Of a stretch of DNA of 64,000 nt, positions 62,323 to 64,000 are shown piece after piece. Under the pieces are notes generated by a model. It saw only the letters and a program-made list of their open reading frames with translations, searched no databases and was not told where the DNA came from. Position numbers and translations under genes: made by a program. The DNA comes from Enorma phocaeensis (GTDB lineage Bacteria; Actinomycetota; Coriobacteriia; Coriobacteriales; Coriobacteriaceae): the NCBI RefSeq assembly GCF_016901575.1, contig NZ_JACJKQ010000001.1:1-64000 (forward strand), written 5' to 3'. Position 1 is the stretch's first letter, and each line of letters starts with the position of its first letter.

Positions 62323-62348
62323 CGTCCGGGGCCATGTGGTCCCGGACG
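62323..62348 (+). terminator. Hairpin after ptsI
   Basis: A perfect 8-bp stem (CGTCCGGG 62323-62330 with CCCGGACG 62341-62348). No T-run follows; the next bases are a promoter -10, so termination is uncertain. Confidence 0.4.
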
Positions 62349-62350
62349 TG

Positions 62351-62356
62351 TATAAT
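62351..62356 (+). promoter_or_regulatory. Promoter -10 of the phosphofructokinase gene
   Basis: A perfect TATAAT, 64 bases before ATG 62421. No clear -35 is seen. It sits just after the hairpin 62323-62348. Confidence 0.5.
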
Positions 62357-62420
62357 CGTTCTGGTTATATGCTGTTGGGCGCATATGCGCCGCGCAGTTC
62401 TCCTAAGAAAGGATGGGCCT

Positions 62421-63353
62421 ATGTTCTATACGCTTACGGCGAACCCTGCTGTTGACATGACGGTTCAGTGCCCGACGCTTGTTCCCAATGAGAACATCCG
62501 CTCCGTCTCGGCCGCGTATACGGCCAACGGCAAGGGTCTCGACGTCTCGTTCGCGCTCAAGAAGTTCGGCGTCGACTCGGTTGCCCTTGGCTTCTTTGCG
62601 GGATTTACCGGCAAGTATGTCGTTGACGAGACCATGAATATGGGCTGCCTCTGCCGCCCGGTATGGATTGACGGCATCACCCGCATCAACTCCTACTTTA
62701 ACGATGGCGAGAACGAGTACGGAATTCTGAACTCGGGTCCTTCCATCACCCCGCAAAACGAGCAGGAGCTGTACAAGATCCTTGACAACACCGGTGACCT
62801 CGACTGCCTCGTGGTTTCCGGCTCCGTGCCCCCGAAGGCCTCCAAGGATTTCCTCGACCAGGTCGTGTCGCACGCTCAGGCGCGCGGCGCCGACGTGGTG
62901 CTCGACCTCTCCAGCGACAAGCTGAAGACCCTTGCCTCCAAGAAGCCCCTGCTTATCAAGCCGAACCATCACGAGATGCGCGAGATCTTTGGTGTCCAGA
63001 TCGACACTGACGACGACGCCCGTCGCGCCCTCAAGCTGGCCCACGAGGCCGGCGTGCAGAACGTGCTGCTCACCATGGGCAGCCGCGGCAGCGCCTACTT
63101 CTCGAACGGCGAGGACATCTGGTATGCCAAGCGCGAGTTCAACATCAAGCTCGTGAGCTCCGTGTGCGCCGGCGACTGCACCCTTGCCGCCTTCCTGCTC
63201 AAGTGGTATCACAACCGCGACAACGTCGAGGAAGCCCTCAAGCTCGCTCTCGCCACCGGCGCGAACGTCTGCGAGAGCGCAGGCCTCGGTGACTTTGGTC
63301 ACGTCGACGAGTACAGCAAGCGCATCGCCGTGCGCAAGCTTCCGCGCGAGTAG
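62421..63353 (+). CDS. pfkB: PfkB-family sugar-phosphate kinase, probably 1-phosphofructokinase
   Basis: A 310-residue kinase with TLTANPAVDMTV at the start (as in FruK), the sugar-binding AAYTANGKGLDVSFALKK, LLIKPNHHEMREIFG, and VLLTMGSRGSAYF. The catalytic-base motif is CAGDCTLAAFLLKW: the usual GAGD loop has its first Gly replaced by Cys, with the catalytic Asp kept. It should make fructose-1,6-bisphosphate from fructose-1-phosphate, in line with the PTS genes beside it; tagatose-6-phosphate kinase is the main alternative. AAGAAAGGA precedes ATG 62421. Confidence 0.88.
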   Translation: MFYTLTANPAVDMTVQCPTLVPNENIRSVSAAYTANGKGLDVSFALKKFGVDSVALGFFAGFTGKYVVDETMNMGCLCRPVWIDGITRINSYFNDGENEYGILNSGPSITPQNEQELYKILDNTGDLDCLVVSGSVPPKASKDFLDQVVSHAQARGADVVLDLSSDKLKTLASKKPLLIKPNHHEMREIFGVQIDTDDDARRALKLAHEAGVQNVLLTMGSRGSAYFSNGEDIWYAKREFNIKLVSSVCAGDCTLAAFLLKWYHNRDNVEEALKLALATGANVCESAGLGDFGHVDEYSKRIAVRKLPRE

Positions 63354-63390
63354 CAATCCGACATTTTCGGCTCTACAGTGCCGTTTCTTG

Positions 63391-63420
63391 GGGCGTCCCG
63401 CTTCGGTGGGGCGCCCTTTT
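63391..63420 (+). terminator. Terminator with a TTCG tetraloop after the phosphofructokinase gene
   Basis: An 11-bp stem (63391-63401 with 63406-63416, two G-U pairs) closed by C-TTCG-G is followed by TTTT. Confidence 0.9.
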
Positions 63421-63432
63421 GCTGTAGTTCGC

Positions 63433-63438
63433 TATACT
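63433..63438 (+). promoter_or_regulatory. Candidate -10 for the CCA-adding enzyme gene
   Basis: TATACT, 27 bases before the GTG at 63466, without a good -35. Confidence 0.4.
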
Positions 63439-63465
63439 GATTGGACTTAGGGGAGGTGATCGCTG

Positions 63466-64000
63466 GTGGCTGCAACGGATGAGCTCGCTTGCGCTCCATC
63501 GCTGAGGGGCACACGGGTCCCGAGGGGCGCATGTCTCGTGCTCGAGGCGCTCGAGTCGGCCGGTCTCGAGGCCTGGCTGGTGGGCGGCTGGGTGCGCGAC
63601 GCGCTGCGCGGCGCTCCCTGCCACGACGTCGACCTGTGCTGCTCCGGGTCATGGCAGCAGAGCAAGCGTGCGCTTGAGGATGCTGGCATCCGCGTGATTG
63701 AATCAGGCATCAAATTCGGAGGCATCACCGCCGTCGCGCTTGGTGAGCGCATCGAGGTCACCACATATCGCCTTGATGGGTTTTATCGCGACGGACGCCA
63801 TCCAGAAAGCGTCGAGTATGCCGAGAGGGTCGAGGACGACCTCGCACGACGCGACTTTACCGTGAATGCGATGGCGTGGCATCCCGTGCGTGGGCTGCTC
63901 GACCTCTATGGCGGAGCGGACGACCTTTCCCGCGGGATCATACGTGCCGTGGGAGACCCCCGTCGTAGATTTGAGGAAGACGCCCTTCGCATGCTGAGGG
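63466..64000 (+). CDS. cca: CCA-adding enzyme / tRNA nucleotidyltransferase, N-terminal part (runs off the right edge)
   Basis: About 178 codons are present. The class II nucleotidyltransferase head is clear: WLVGGWVRDALRG, then HDVDLCCSG with the catalytic acids, the second acidic strand ERIEVTTYR, RRDFTVNAMAW, and FEEDALRMLR at the edge (motif D/E region). It adds or repairs the tRNA 3' CCA; a poly(A) polymerase of the same family cannot be excluded without the C-terminus. The start is GTG 63466 with GGGGAGG nine bases upstream. Confidence 0.9.
   Translation, partial: MAATDELACAPSLRGTRVPRGACLVLEALESAGLEAWLVGGWVRDALRGAPCHDVDLCCSGSWQQSKRALEDAGIRVIESGIKFGGITAVALGERIEVTTYRLDGFYRDGRHPESVEYAERVEDDLARRDFTVNAMAWHPVRGLLDLYGGADDLSRGIIRAVGDPRRRFEEDALRMLR

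Overview
The window looks like a piece of chromosome from a high-GC, Gram-positive gut actinobacterium of the class Coriobacteriia, most likely Collinsella or a close relative. This is inferred from gene content and style: GC-rich codons, SLH-anchored surface enzymes, a class-B-type sortase beside a serine-proline-x-threonine-glycine substrate, a Rho factor with a very long disordered N-terminus, a GGGtGRT/NifU-like gene pair, and a sufCBDSU operon. No 16S gene is present, so the genus is not proven. There is no sign of phage, insertion sequence or CRISPR array.

Layout. 1-7200: phosphoglucosamine mutase (glmM), a small secreted sortase substrate, its probable sortase, a LytR-CpsA-Psr (LCP) ligase that overlaps the sortase gene, and argS. 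7300-14400: rho with a 250-base leader, corA, a convergent short-chain dehydrogenase, an unknown two-helix protein coupled to a VanZ-like protein, then tRNA-His and tRNA-Lys. 14600-19730 (minus strand): a flavoprotein of the L-aspartate oxidase/fumarate reductase type, a GGGtGRT protein with a NifU-like scaffold, and a lysylphosphatidylglycerol-synthase-type membrane protein. 20059-28515 (minus strand): an OpuC-type osmoprotectant ABC transporter lying only 20 bases after sufCBDSU, with a divergent Rrf2 regulator at 28736-29185.

29300-58000 is a cell-surface region. Two SLH-anchored proteins (a CAP-domain protein and a putative lysozyme-like protein) sit on the left and one SLH-anchored GH25 lysozyme on the right. 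Between them is a surface-glycan locus: flippase, five or six glycosyltransferases, an O-acyltransferase, dTDP-glucose 4,6-dehydratase, and large multi-spanning membrane proteins of the DUF6020 and DUF6541 types. The most striking feature is three proteins in this locus (36475-38730, 41004-42563, 42729-44180) that share a tandem aromatic repeat of about 100 residues, eleven copies in all. Each is fused to a different peptidoglycan-active domain: a CHAP-like cysteine peptidase, an NlpC/P60-like cysteine peptidase, and an L,D-transpeptidase. This looks like a wall-targeting module shared by a set of enzymes that cut or cross-link the wall, encoded among genes that make a surface glycan.

58200-64000: tRNA-Arg, a dolichyl-phosphate-mannose-synthase-like glycosyltransferase, a stand-alone fructose-type EIIA, ptsH, ptsI, a PfkB-family 1-phosphofructokinase, and the start of a CCA-adding enzyme gene that runs off the right edge.

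Functions were assigned by reading motifs in the translations. No database search was run. Promoters and hairpins were found by eye.
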